From Aneurinibacillus terranovensis DSM 18919 (GTDB lineage Bacteria; Bacillota; Bacilli; Aneurinibacillales; Aneurinibacillaceae), in the NCBI RefSeq assembly GCF_000430625.1, contig NZ_AUMJ01000027.1:1-64000 (forward strand): a stretch of DNA of 64,000 bases, in the 5' to 3' direction. The first letter of the stretch is position 1. Each line of letters opens with the position of its first letter. The position numbers and the translations under genes are program-made. The notes beneath the pieces are model-generated. The model saw nothing but the letters and a program-made list of their open reading frames with translations, was not told the origin of the DNA and did no database searches. Below are positions 15,558 to 24,054 of this stretch, piece by piece.

Positions 15558-15573
15558 TGGCATCATTTTTGCA
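15558..15573 (+). promoter_or_regulatory. sigma-54 (-24/-12) promoter
   Basis: TGGCATCATTTTTGCA, the strongest of the four elements, with invariant GG and GC and a T-rich -12 flank. Initiation near 15584, ahead of GAGAGGAGAG and ATG 15662. It would drive the beta-oxidation operon to the terminator at 23293. Confidence 0.72.
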
Positions 15574-15661
15574 TGATATTAGAGTTGTAGAAACTTTCAT
15601 GAAACCCATTGAACCGGATTGGTAAATGAGGATAGGGGAAAACGAGAGGAGAGTATAGAAA

Positions 15662-16810
15662 ATGGATTTTCAACTGAGTGCAGAACAAGCAGAACTTCAA
15701 AAATGGGCTCGAGATTTAGCTAAGGAGAAATTTTCGGAAAAAGCATATACGTGGGTGAAAAGAGGAGAGGTCCCTTGGGAAAATGCCAGGATCCTATCCG
15801 AACATGGACTAATGGGGATGACGATTTCTGAGGAAGATGGCGGTCAAGGGATGACGTTGTTGGAAGCGATTATTGTGATGGAAGAGATTGCAAAGGTATG
15901 TCCGAATACCGCAGACATGTTCCAAGCCGGAAATTTCGGCGCGATCAGACAATTGGCAGCCTATGGATCAAAGAAATTGAAACAGCGCGTATTGCCATCC
16001 CTTTTGGCTGGTGAAAAGCTAATTTCCGTAGCGATGTCTGAACCGAATGCAGGTTCCGCTACGACTGATTTGCGGACGAAGGCACGTATTGAAGGAGATA
16101 AAGTCATTATTAACGGATCCAAGATCTTTAATACACATGGGCCTCACAATTCTTATTATGTCGTTTGGGTCAGATTTGGGGAAGGAGTAAGAACATCGGG
16201 AGCGGTGCTGGTTGAACGTGACGCACCAGGTTTTACCGTGGGGAAAACGGAAACCCATATGTCTGGGGAAGAACATTGTGCTTTATATTTCGAAAATTGC
16301 GAAGTGCCAATCGAAAATGTTCTCATTCCAGAGGATGGGTTTAGAAGATTATTCACGATGTTTAATATCGAACGCATGGGGAACACCGCGCGATCTTTAG
16401 CTTTGGCTCAAGCTGCATTTGATATGGCGGTTCAGCATGCGAAAGAAAGAGAACAGTTTGGGCGTCCGCTCGCTGAATTCCAAGGCATACAGTGGAAGGT
16501 GGCGGAAATGAAAATGAAATTGGAGGCAGGCAGATTGTTGTTATATCGCGCGGCCACAAATGCAGATAAAGGGGCTCCGAGTCCTCTTGAGACGTCCATT
16601 GCCAAAGCTTATATCAATACCTCTGCTTTTGAAGTGGCACATGAAGCCTTACAGATTTTCGGAGGGTATGGATACTCTACTGAATATCCGTTGGAGTATA
16701 TTTTCAAGAGAATAAGAGGATGGATGATTGCCGGGGGAACGCCGGAAATGTTGAAAAATAAAATTGCCGAAGAAGTCTTTGGGATGAAATTTAGCCAAAG
16801 AAGAAAATAG
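15662..16810 (+). CDS. acyl-CoA dehydrogenase
   Basis: 382-residue acyl-CoA dehydrogenase, first gene of the beta-oxidation operon. FAD/substrate segments MSEPNAGSATTDLRTKA and FGGYGYSTEYPLEYIFKR are present. The usual C-terminal catalytic Glu (Y-E-G-T) is replaced by Gly358 in AGGTPEM, as in the actinobacterial-style GGGT group. Glu237 in FNIERMGN sits where isovaleryl-CoA dehydrogenase carries its alternative base, so catalysis may run from there. Such enzymes often prefer branched, cyclic or dicarboxylic acyl-CoAs. Electrons would go to the ETF encoded in the same operon. Confidence 0.92.
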   Translation: MDFQLSAEQAELQKWARDLAKEKFSEKAYTWVKRGEVPWENARILSEHGLMGMTISEEDGGQGMTLLEAIIVMEEIAKVCPNTADMFQAGNFGAIRQLAAYGSKKLKQRVLPSLLAGEKLISVAMSEPNAGSATTDLRTKARIEGDKVIINGSKIFNTHGPHNSYYVVWVRFGEGVRTSGAVLVERDAPGFTVGKTETHMSGEEHCALYFENCEVPIENVLIPEDGFRRLFTMFNIERMGNTARSLALAQAAFDMAVQHAKEREQFGRPLAEFQGIQWKVAEMKMKLEAGRLLLYRAATNADKGAPSPLETSIAKAYINTSAFEVAHEALQIFGGYGYSTEYPLEYIFKRIRGWMIAGGTPEMLKNKIAEEVFGMKFSQRRK

Positions 16811-16827
16811 GCAGGGGGGAGAAGCGA

Positions 16828-18960
16828 ATGGGTCAAAACAAAACGCTAGAGCAGACTCTGGCAGCTGAAATCAGTCCGTCTCAATTTCTCATGGAATATG
16901 AAGGCGCTCAGCTCCTCAACGATCTAGGCCTCCCGGTTGCCGAATCCATGTTGGCTAAAGATAAGCAGCAAGCGATCGAAATGGCCGAGAAAATCGGGTA
17001 TCCGGTCGTCATGAAAGGGATGTCAAGGGATATTATCCATAAGACAGAAGCCGGGATTGTAAAATTAAACATCCAGGATCAACAAGAAGTAGCCGAATCG
17101 TTTGAGCAAATCATGATGAATGCCTTAAAATACAACAATCATGCAAATGTAACGGGGATTCTCATCCAAAAAATGGCACCTAAAGGAACCGAGCTCATCT
17201 TCGGTATCAAAAAAGATCCGGTCTTCGGACATCAGTTAATCATCGGCTTGGGCGGTATTCTGGTCGAGATTATGAAGGATTTTACCATGCGGATGATGCC
17301 GGTTACTGCAGAAGACGTTGAGCAAATGGTCAGCGAATTGAAAGGCTACCCTTTAATTAAGGGCTATAGAGGACAGAGTGGAATCAATCTAAAGGTCTTG
17401 AAAAATATCTGTTTAGGGCTCAATGAGTTAGTACAGCAGAAACCCGATATCGAAGAGTTGGATTTAAACCCTGTTATCTTTACGAAGGACGAGGCTGTGA
17501 TTTGTGACGTTCGGATTTTACTAGGTGAGTCAAAGAAGGAAGAAGATAGTTCAAGTAGACTGCTTGATCATGTTGAGCAAATGATCAATCCTCACTCCAT
17601 TGCAGTGATTGGCGCATCCACAAATGAGAAGAAAAATGGTGGAAGGCTTTTCCGCTATATCGTAGAGAACGGTTATTCCGGAAATTTGTATCCGATTAAT
17701 CCGACTGCAAATGAAATTAAGGGGTACCCAGCCTATCCCAGTGTAAGGGCAGTACCAGGGGATATTGATTTGGCTTGTATTATTGTCGATGCCAGGCAAG
17801 TACCGCAAGTTCTGGAAGAATGTATTGCGAAAAAGGTGAAAGCCGCCATTATCTATTCCTCCGGTTTTGCAGAAACGGGAGAGGAAGGAATAAAGCTTCA
17901 GGAACAAGTTCTCGCTCTGGCCAAACAAGGTAACATTCGACTGCTGGGTCCTAATTCGATTGGTATCGCCAGTCCTTCGAAGCACGTGTATACTGCTTTT
18001 GGTGCCGCGTTAGAATCCAAAGTCAAACATCCGGGAAACATTGGGTTTATCTCTCAAAGCGGAGCCATGGGAAGTGCTCTCTTAAGCAGGGCATGGGAAC
18101 AAGGTGCCGGCTTTAGCAGATGGATCAGTGTGGCCAATGAAGCTGATCTAACAACCTCTGACTTTATCGAAGTATTAGCGGATGATGAATTGACTCAGGT
18201 CATTACCGTGTTTATGGAAGGCATCAAAGACGTTAAGGCATTTCGTCAGGCCGCTCAAAGAGCCTTGCAGCGTAGAAAACCTGTTTTAGTTTATAAGACT
18301 GGCAGATCGAGTGTGGGTAAGAGAGCCGTCCAATCCCATACCGGATCGATAGCAGGAGATGATCAGGTCTACTCGACGGCTTTTGAAAAGTTTGGGGTGC
18401 TCAGAATAAAGCACGTGGAAGAATTAATTGATGTTGCAAGAGCATTCGGCATTCAGCCCCTTCCCAAAGGGAACCGGGTCGGCATTGTCACCGCATCTGG
18501 CGGTGCCTGCAGTGTCATAGCGGATCTGTGTGCGGAAAAGGGTCTGGAAATCCCTGACTTGCCCAATGGTTCAGAAGTCATTAAGCAACTGATCCCTCCA
18601 TTTGGATCTGCACAAAATCCTGTTGATGTGACGGCGGAAGTCATTGCGAAACCGGAAATGTTTAAAAAGGTTTTGGAAACGTTAGCAGCGGATTCCAATG
18701 TTGATGGTGTCATTGTGATGCTGACCACCAATTCCGATCCAGGAGCATCTATCATTGCCCAAGCGATTATGGATGTATTTAAAAATCAAAACAAGCCGAT
18801 CGTTGTGGGTCGATTAGGGGCAGAAATGATAGCACCGCAGGCTATGGCTTTCTATCAACAAGAAAGTTTTCCGGTATACCCGACTCCGGAAAGAGTAGTC
18901 AATGTGATGGATTATTTGGTGAAATACAGTCAGATTTTAAAGAAACATTCGAAAGTGTAA
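16828..18960 (+). CDS. NDP-forming acyl-CoA synthetase (beta-alpha fusion)
   Basis: 710 residues. An N-terminal ATP-grasp domain (about 1-230; YPVVMKGMS, GTELIFGIKKDPVFG, ELDLNPV) precedes a CoA-binding Rossmann domain (VIGASTNEKKNGG) and succinyl-CoA-ligase-like modules with the SQSGAMG and SHTGSIAGDD motifs. The order ATP-grasp then CoA-binding is the reverse of the common Pat/AcdAB-type fusion and recalls the about 710-residue pimeloyl-CoA synthetase PimA/PauA of pseudomonads. It makes an acyl-CoA with ADP or GDP formation and can be reversible. It could activate a dicarboxylate from ring opening, replacing the broken ligase at 342, or recover ATP from an acyl-CoA. Confidence 0.88.
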   Translation: MGQNKTLEQTLAAEISPSQFLMEYEGAQLLNDLGLPVAESMLAKDKQQAIEMAEKIGYPVVMKGMSRDIIHKTEAGIVKLNIQDQQEVAESFEQIMMNALKYNNHANVTGILIQKMAPKGTELIFGIKKDPVFGHQLIIGLGGILVEIMKDFTMRMMPVTAEDVEQMVSELKGYPLIKGYRGQSGINLKVLKNICLGLNELVQQKPDIEELDLNPVIFTKDEAVICDVRILLGESKKEEDSSSRLLDHVEQMINPHSIAVIGASTNEKKNGGRLFRYIVENGYSGNLYPINPTANEIKGYPAYPSVRAVPGDIDLACIIVDARQVPQVLEECIAKKVKAAIIYSSGFAETGEEGIKLQEQVLALAKQGNIRLLGPNSIGIASPSKHVYTAFGAALESKVKHPGNIGFISQSGAMGSALLSRAWEQGAGFSRWISVANEADLTTSDFIEVLADDELTQVITVFMEGIKDVKAFRQAAQRALQRRKPVLVYKTGRSSVGKRAVQSHTGSIAGDDQVYSTAFEKFGVLRIKHVEELIDVARAFGIQPLPKGNRVGIVTASGGACSVIADLCAEKGLEIPDLPNGSEVIKQLIPPFGSAQNPVDVTAEVIAKPEMFKKVLETLAADSNVDGVIVMLTTNSDPGASIIAQAIMDVFKNQNKPIVVGRLGAEMIAPQAMAFYQQESFPVYPTPERVVNVMDYLVKYSQILKKHSKV

Positions 18961-18988
18961 ACAACATACCTGGAATGGAGGGGGCAAC

Positions 18989-19840
18989 ATGAAGAACATA
19001 GCAGTTATCGGGAGCGGGTTGATGGGTAGGGGGATTGCCTACGCTGCCGCCCAAAGCGGATTTCAGGTTCATCTTCAGGATATACAACCAAAAGCGCTGG
19101 AACAAGCGAAGGACTATATCGAATCTGAAGCGAAAAAAGCGGTTGAACATGGATATATGCAACCCGGAGAAGATGAGGATTTCTTACATCGAATCACCTT
19201 TACGACAAGCATGGAGGAAGCTGTTGGCCAGGCAGATCTGGTGATTGAGGCTGTTTTAGAAAAAATGGAGCTGAAAGTGGAAATTTTCAAGAAGTTGGAT
19301 GAATTATGCCCGAAACAAACGATTTTGGCAACCAACACCTCTACGATGAGCCCAACGGAAATAGCAGCTCAAACTTCCCGGCCAGAGAAATGTATAGCGA
19401 TGCACTTTTTTAACCCTCCTCACAAAATGAAATTGGTGGAAATTGTAAGGGGGCTGGATACGTCTGATGAAACGGTTAAAATTGCCAAGCAGGTCGCTCG
19501 CGAAATGAAAAAAGAAACCGTTGAGGTCAATGAGTTTCCTGGTTTTGTAACGAGCCGTATGAACTGTTTGATCGGAAATGAAGCAATGAATATGCTGATG
19601 GAAGGTGTAGCCTCGGCGGAAGACATCGACAAAGCTATGAAGCTTGGATTGAATCACCCGATGGGTCCTCTTGAATTGGCCGACCTTGTGGGATTGGATA
19701 CCCGATTACGGAATATGGAGTACCTTTATCAGACGCTTGGTGAAAAATACCGGCCATGTCCCCTATTAATTAAGTATGTAAAAGCTGGCAGATTAGGGAG
19801 AAAATCAGGGACGGGATTCTATAAATACGATAAGGATTAG
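18989..19840 (+). CDS. 3-hydroxyacyl-CoA dehydrogenase
   Basis: 283 residues, the usual size of HBD/PaaH-type stand-alone enzymes. N-terminal NAD-binding GSGLMGRGIAYAAA, the catalytic histidine in AMHFFNPPHKMKLVEIVRG, a Glu-containing ATNTSTMS-region and C-terminal GLNHPMGPLELADLVGLD are visible. It oxidises L-3-hydroxyacyl-CoA to the 3-keto form, feeding the thiolase 12 bp downstream. GGAGGGGG ribosome site before ATG 18989. Confidence 0.94.
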   Translation: MKNIAVIGSGLMGRGIAYAAAQSGFQVHLQDIQPKALEQAKDYIESEAKKAVEHGYMQPGEDEDFLHRITFTTSMEEAVGQADLVIEAVLEKMELKVEIFKKLDELCPKQTILATNTSTMSPTEIAAQTSRPEKCIAMHFFNPPHKMKLVEIVRGLDTSDETVKIAKQVAREMKKETVEVNEFPGFVTSRMNCLIGNEAMNMLMEGVASAEDIDKAMKLGLNHPMGPLELADLVGLDTRLRNMEYLYQTLGEKYRPCPLLIKYVKAGRLGRKSGTGFYKYDKD

Positions 19841-19851
19841 GAGTGGTTCAT

Positions 19852-21045
19852 GTGCGGAATGCTGTCATTGTCGATTCGGTTCGGACGGCGATCGGGCGAA
19901 TCGGAGGGAGTTTGAAAGATGTACAGGTAGATTTTTTAGCGGCTAAAGTTATCGAAGAGATCGTTGTCCGTACAGGCATAGATAAAAATGATGTGGATGA
20001 AGTGATTATGGGACAAGGGAAACAGAGTACCGATTCCCCAAATCTGGCCAGACTAGCTCTGTTGCGTGCCGGGCTTCCCGTTGAAGTTCCCGGATATACG
20101 GTACATCGCCAGTGCGGTTCAGGACTTCAAGCGGTTCATAATGCTGTTCAGCAAATTCAATGCGGATTATCGGATGTCGTGATTGCAGGTGGAGCAGAAA
20201 GTATGAGTACGGCGCCATATTATCTTCGGCATGCCCGCTACGGATTCGGGGCAGGGAATGGGGAAATTTTGGATCCCAATACAGAAAGTCAACCCCGTTC
20301 TCAACCAGTCGAAGTATATGGCCCCCTAACTATGGGAATGACGGCTGAAAATTTGGCTGAGAGATATAAGATATCCCGTGAAGAACAGGATGAGTTTGCT
20401 GCACGCAGTCAGAATCTTGCCCTTCATGCCATTGAACGCGGCTATTTTAAAAGGGAAATTGTTCCTTATGAAATCAGAACCAAAAAAGAAACGGTTCGAT
20501 TCGATACGGATGAGCATCCCCGAAAAACATCGAACGAAAAATTATCAAAACTAAATGCTGTCTTTAAAGAAAATGGTACGGTTACTGCTGGAAACAGCAG
20601 TGGAAGAAATGACGGCGCCTCCGCTCTGCTTTTGATGTCAGAAGAGGCAGCAAGCAAATGTGGAGTAAAGCCTAAAGCCAAAATTATTGCCCAAGCATCG
20701 GCTGGGGTTTCGCCAGAGATCATGGGAATCGGACCTGTTCCGGCAACCATGAAGGCATTAAAAATGGCCGGTCTAAAACTAGTTGATATAGGCCTGATTG
20801 AATTAAACGAAGCTTTTGCCGCTCAAGCCTTGGCTGTGATCAAGGAATGGAATACAGATCTAGAGAAGATTAACGTCAACGGAGGAGCCATCGCCATGGG
20901 ACATCCGATTGGTGCTTCCGGAGCGATCCTCTTAACCAAACTCTTGCATGAATTGGAACGGCGGGGAGAAAAGTATGGACTCGTCACCCTTTGCATTGCA
21001 GGAGGCTTAGGGATTACAACGATTGTAGAGAATTTACAAGTGTAA
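19852..21045 (+). CDS. acetyl-CoA acyltransferase (thiolase)
   Basis: 397-residue thiolase. Nucleophile cysteine in HRQCGSGLQA, His in GGAIAMGHPIGASGA and the second cysteine in CIAGGLG are all present. It cleaves 3-ketoacyl-CoA with CoA. I choose GTG 19852, eight bases behind AGGAG (19839-19843); the longer in-frame GTG at 19843 would overlap that ribosome site. For a dicarboxylic substrate the products would be acetyl-CoA and a shortened dicarboxyl-CoA. Confidence 0.93.
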   Translation: MRNAVIVDSVRTAIGRIGGSLKDVQVDFLAAKVIEEIVVRTGIDKNDVDEVIMGQGKQSTDSPNLARLALLRAGLPVEVPGYTVHRQCGSGLQAVHNAVQQIQCGLSDVVIAGGAESMSTAPYYLRHARYGFGAGNGEILDPNTESQPRSQPVEVYGPLTMGMTAENLAERYKISREEQDEFAARSQNLALHAIERGYFKREIVPYEIRTKKETVRFDTDEHPRKTSNEKLSKLNAVFKENGTVTAGNSSGRNDGASALLLMSEEAASKCGVKPKAKIIAQASAGVSPEIMGIGPVPATMKALKMAGLKLVDIGLIELNEAFAAQALAVIKEWNTDLEKINVNGGAIAMGHPIGASGAILLTKLLHELERRGEKYGLVTLCIAGGLGITTIVENLQV

Positions 21046-21079
21046 AATACACGATGATTGGAGAAAGGGTGATTTTATC

Positions 21080-21844
21080 ATGAATATACTTGTATGTATC
21101 AAACAAACCTTTGATACGGAAGAAAAGATCGTCATCAAGGATGATCGGATAAGTGAAGATGGCGTGGAATTTATCATCAATCCCTATGATGAATACGCAG
21201 TGGAAGAGGCCGTAAAGATCAAAGAAGAAACGGGGGCGGAAGTGACGGTTCTGACCGTAGGGCCTGCCCGAGCGGAAAACGCGTTGCGTACTGCTCTGGC
21301 CATGGGTGCAGATAAAGGCATCATCATTGAAGTAGATGGGACAGAAGTCGATGAATATACAACGGCGAAATGGATCGCGGCAGCTATTAAAGACCGCCGT
21401 TTTGATCTGATTCTCGGCGGAAATATGGCTGTGGATTCCGGTGCAGGCCAAGTTGCCATTCGGGTCGCTGAAGAATTGGACATCCCGCACGTGTCTTCCA
21501 TTACCAAACTGACTTTGGATGGTATAAAAGCAACGGTGGAAAGAGACGTGGATGGAGATACCGAGGTCATCGAAGTAGGATTGCCATTCCTGGCTACAGC
21601 CCAACAGGGTTTGAATGAACCTCGCTATCCATCGTTGCCCGGGATTATGAAAGCGAAGAAAAAATCCTTGGAGCGTTTGTCAGTTGAAGATTTAGGACTC
21701 TCTCAGAAAGTAACGGCTTGCACAGCGGTCATTGACCAATACTTGCCGTCCAAGAAACAGGCAGGACGGATTTTACAAGGCGAAATTCCGCAACAGGTGA
21801 ATGAGCTAGCACAACTGCTTCGCAATGAAGCAAAAGTAATCTAA
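21080..21844 (+). CDS. etfB: electron transfer flavoprotein beta subunit
   Basis: 254-residue EtfB. The N-terminus MNILVCIKQTFDTEEKI, the AMP-binding stretch DLILGGNMAVDSGAGQVA and the GLPFLATAQQGLNEPRYPSLPGIMKAKKK region, which includes the ETF-beta signature, are typical. It forms a heterodimer with EtfA, accepting electrons from the acyl-CoA dehydrogenases of the cluster and passing them to the quinone pool. Fifteen bases from etfA. Confidence 0.96.
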   Translation: MNILVCIKQTFDTEEKIVIKDDRISEDGVEFIINPYDEYAVEEAVKIKEETGAEVTVLTVGPARAENALRTALAMGADKGIIIEVDGTEVDEYTTAKWIAAAIKDRRFDLILGGNMAVDSGAGQVAIRVAEELDIPHVSSITKLTLDGIKATVERDVDGDTEVIEVGLPFLATAQQGLNEPRYPSLPGIMKAKKKSLERLSVEDLGLSQKVTACTAVIDQYLPSKKQAGRILQGEIPQQVNELAQLLRNEAKVI

Positions 21845-21859
21845 TTGAGGAGGATCATT

Positions 21860-22837
21860 ATGGGTAGAAAAGTTCTTGTACTTACCGAAACCAAAGATGG
21901 AAAATTAAGAAATGTGTCGTTCGAAGCGTTAACTGTGGCCCGCCAGTTGGCTGAAGGCGGAGAAGTCGTAGCCGCATTGTTTGGGTCAGTTGCAGCAACG
22001 AACCTCGACGAGATCAGTAAGTACGGAGCAGATAAGCTGTATATTGTCGATGAAGAAAAGGTATCCGTTTATACGGCAGATGCCTATTCCCAGGCTCTCC
22101 ATCAGTTGATTGAAAAAGTGGAAGCGGATGTGATCTTGATGGGTCATACTGCAATGGGAAAAGATCTAGCGCCCCGAGTAGCGGCTCGTTTAGGAATTGG
22201 CTTGATTTCCGATTGTACGGGGGTTGCCTGCCAGAATGATCAAGTGAAATTTATCCGACCGATTTATTCGGGAAAGGCATTCCAAAAGAAAATATTCAAA
22301 GAAAGTAAAGGGGTTATCACTCTTCGTCCAAATAACTTTGAAATTTTGGAAAATCCAGTGGAAACCGAATTCATTTCCTTTCACCCCGAGATTAAAGATG
22401 TACGTACGATTGTAAAAGAGGTCGTCAGAAAAGCAGTTGGTGGTGTGGATCTTAGCGAAGCCAAGATTGTCGTTTCCGGTGGCCGCGGGGTGAAAAGTGC
22501 TGAAGGGTTCAAACCGCTTCAGAAATTGGCAGAAGTGCTTGGCGGAGCAGTTGGTGCCTCTCGTGGCGCATGCGACGCGGAATACTGCGATTACTCCCTG
22601 CAAATCGGCCAAACCGGGAAAGTCGTAACACCTGATCTTTACATAGCATGCGGTATTTCCGGCGCGATCCAGCATTTAGCCGGGATGTCCAATTCTAAAA
22701 TTATCGTGGCGATTAATAATGATCCCGAAGCTCCTATTTTCCAAGTGGCGGACTATGGAATTGTAGGAGATCTTTTTGAAGTCGTTCCTCTTCTAGCAGA
22801 TGAAGTCAAGAAAATGCTAGAAGTGAGTTATGCATAG
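21860..22837 (+). CDS. etfA: electron transfer flavoprotein alpha subunit
   Basis: 325-residue EtfA. I use ATG 21860, six bases behind GAGGAGG, giving [10 protein letters not shown]. The C-terminal FAD domain shows [41 protein letters not shown] in pieces and the final NNDPEAPIF motif. The operon carries its own ETF pair, so the two acyl-CoA dehydrogenases need not rely on a shared cellular ETF. Confidence 0.96.
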   Translation: MGRKVLVLTETKDGKLRNVSFEALTVARQLAEGGEVVAALFGSVAATNLDEISKYGADKLYIVDEEKVSVYTADAYSQALHQLIEKVEADVILMGHTAMGKDLAPRVAARLGIGLISDCTGVACQNDQVKFIRPIYSGKAFQKKIFKESKGVITLRPNNFEILENPVETEFISFHPEIKDVRTIVKEVVRKAVGGVDLSEAKIVVSGGRGVKSAEGFKPLQKLAEVLGGAVGASRGACDAEYCDYSLQIGQTGKVVTPDLYIACGISGAIQHLAGMSNSKIIVAINNDPEAPIFQVADYGIVGDLFEVVPLLADEVKKMLEVSYA

Positions 22838-22883
22838 GGTGTGTAATAGAGGTATTTAAGGGTTCACAAAGAGGAGACGTGTG

Positions 22884-23276
22884 ATGAAAAAAACTGAACC
22901 GGGAATGAGTCCATTTTGGGATTATGTTGGGATGAAGGAAATGAAAATCGAGGAAGGGTATGCCGAACTACGAATGGATATCACTCCGAATCTGCATCAA
23001 AGAAGAGGGTCTGTTCACGGAGGAGCACTGGCTACACTCATCGATGGAGCGATCGGTTCTGCCGTACGCTCTGTCCTCACAGAAGAGGAGATTTCCCCCA
23101 CAGTAGAGTTGAAAGTTAATTATATCCGCCCTGCAACAGGGGAGTATTTGACGGCTAAGTCCAAACTTTACCATCGCGGTGGGTCATTGGCAGTCGGTCA
23201 GGCGGAGATTTATGATTCGAATGGGGACTTGGTAGCAATAGGCACTGCCACCTTTATGATCCTGAAAAAAAGATAA
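22884..23276 (+). CDS. PaaI-type hotdog thioesterase
   Basis: 130-residue hotdog-fold protein with HQRRGSVHGGALATLIDGAIGSA, the catalytic His-Gly-Gly and Asp region of the PaaI/YdiI group. It hydrolyses acyl-CoA esters, in PaaI releasing CoA from stalled pathway intermediates. Start at ATG 22884, seven bases behind GAGGAG. Last gene of the operon, just before the terminator at 23293. Substrate not evident. Confidence 0.88.
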   Translation: MKKTEPGMSPFWDYVGMKEMKIEEGYAELRMDITPNLHQRRGSVHGGALATLIDGAIGSAVRSVLTEEEISPTVELKVNYIRPATGEYLTAKSKLYHRGGSLAVGQAEIYDSNGDLVAIGTATFMILKKR

Positions 23277-23292
23277 AACAGTCTTTGTAAAC

Positions 23293-23332
23293 GAAAACAG
23301 TTATCTTTGTTTTAACCAAGATAACTGTTTTC
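23293..23332 (+). terminator. strong terminator of beta-oxidation operon
   Basis: Perfect 15-bp arms GAAAACAGTTATCTT and AAGATAACTGTTTTC with a 10-base loop. A/T-rich flanks on both sides may let it stop the convergent shikimate kinase transcript too. Confidence 0.85.
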
Positions 23333-23451
23333 ATTGTGCCCGATCATTCCGTTATATAAAAAGCTGCCAATTTAATCCCATCTTAATCCTGCCTCTATGC
23401 TTATACTATAAAAAAATAAAAAGTTAAATAGCCCCTAATTTATAATCCTTC

Positions 23452-24021
23452 CTATAGATCGGTGTGAGGCTGATATATATCCCATCCGAATTTTAATGCA
23501 CTAACAATATAGTCAGCTACTTCTTCAGGATTTTGATTATCGGTTTCAATTTTTGAATTGTGCTTTGAATAAGCGAGCTGTCTTTCTTCAAACAATTCCT
23601 GAATTTCACTTGCTGTACGGTTATGCAATACAGGCCGATTATCAATTAGTAAATCAAGTCTTTCCTTCCAGGCATCCCAGGATAAATCCAGAAAAAGCAC
23701 AATGCAATGAGCCAGACATACCTTCCTGATCTCTTCCTGTTGAAATGCTCCACCGCCCAAAGAAACAATTTTGCAACGATGATTTTTGCAAATATCAAGA
23801 ACGGTTTCCCTTTCTATCTTTCGAAAATGTCGCTCACCCCTCTCCTTAAACAATTGGGAAATAGGCATGTTATACTTTTCTTCAATATATTGATCAATAT
23901 CTATAAAGTCCCTGTAAAGCTTTTTAGCGACAAGTTGACCAATTGTTGTCTTTCCCACTCCCATGAAACCGATGAATACAATGTTTTTTTCTCTGACGGG
24001 GAGTTCCCTTTCTTTCATCAT
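23452..24021 (-). CDS. aroK: shikimate kinase
   Basis: 189 residues. P-loop GFMGVGKTT, the DIDQYIEEK segment (substrate Asp), GERHFRKIE (substrate Arg) and SLGGGAF are the shikimate kinase signature. It phosphorylates shikimate at O3 with ATP. Aromatic-pathway kinase genes usually sit with biosynthetic aro genes; here it converges on the catabolic operon and shares a palindrome (24041) with the importer gene. It may therefore be an extra kinase tied to uptake or use of shikimate-like compounds. Two ATG codons in tandem (24021, 24018) follow GGAGA. Confidence 0.88.
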   Translation of the reverse strand: MMKERELPVREKNIVFIGFMGVGKTTIGQLVAKKLYRDFIDIDQYIEEKYNMPISQLFKERGERHFRKIERETVLDICKNHRCKIVSLGGGAFQQEEIRKVCLAHCIVLFLDLSWDAWKERLDLLIDNRPVLHNRTASEIQELFEERQLAYSKHNSKIETDNQNPEEVADYIVSALKFGWDIYQPHTDL

Positions 24022-24040
24022 TTACTTTGTTCTCCTATCT

Positions 24041-24054
24041 GTTAGTTAACTATA
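24041..24054 (-). promoter_or_regulatory. near-palindromic operator candidate
   Basis: GTTAGTTAACTATA on the plus strand, 20 bp before the shikimate kinase start, related to GTTTGTTAACTAAC at 3535. The core GTTAACTAACA is shared in the direction of each gene. Confidence 0.35.

Noticed and set aside
16828-18960. Calling it succinyl-CoA ligase or acetate-CoA ligase
   Set aside because: Single 710-residue beta-alpha fusion in a beta-oxidation operon; sequence alone cannot fix the acid, so only the NDP-forming class is given.
53-24021. A protocatechuate or aromatic dioxygenase route for quinate/shikimate
   Set aside because: No ring-cleaving dioxygenase, protocatechuate or beta-ketoadipate gene is present in the window.
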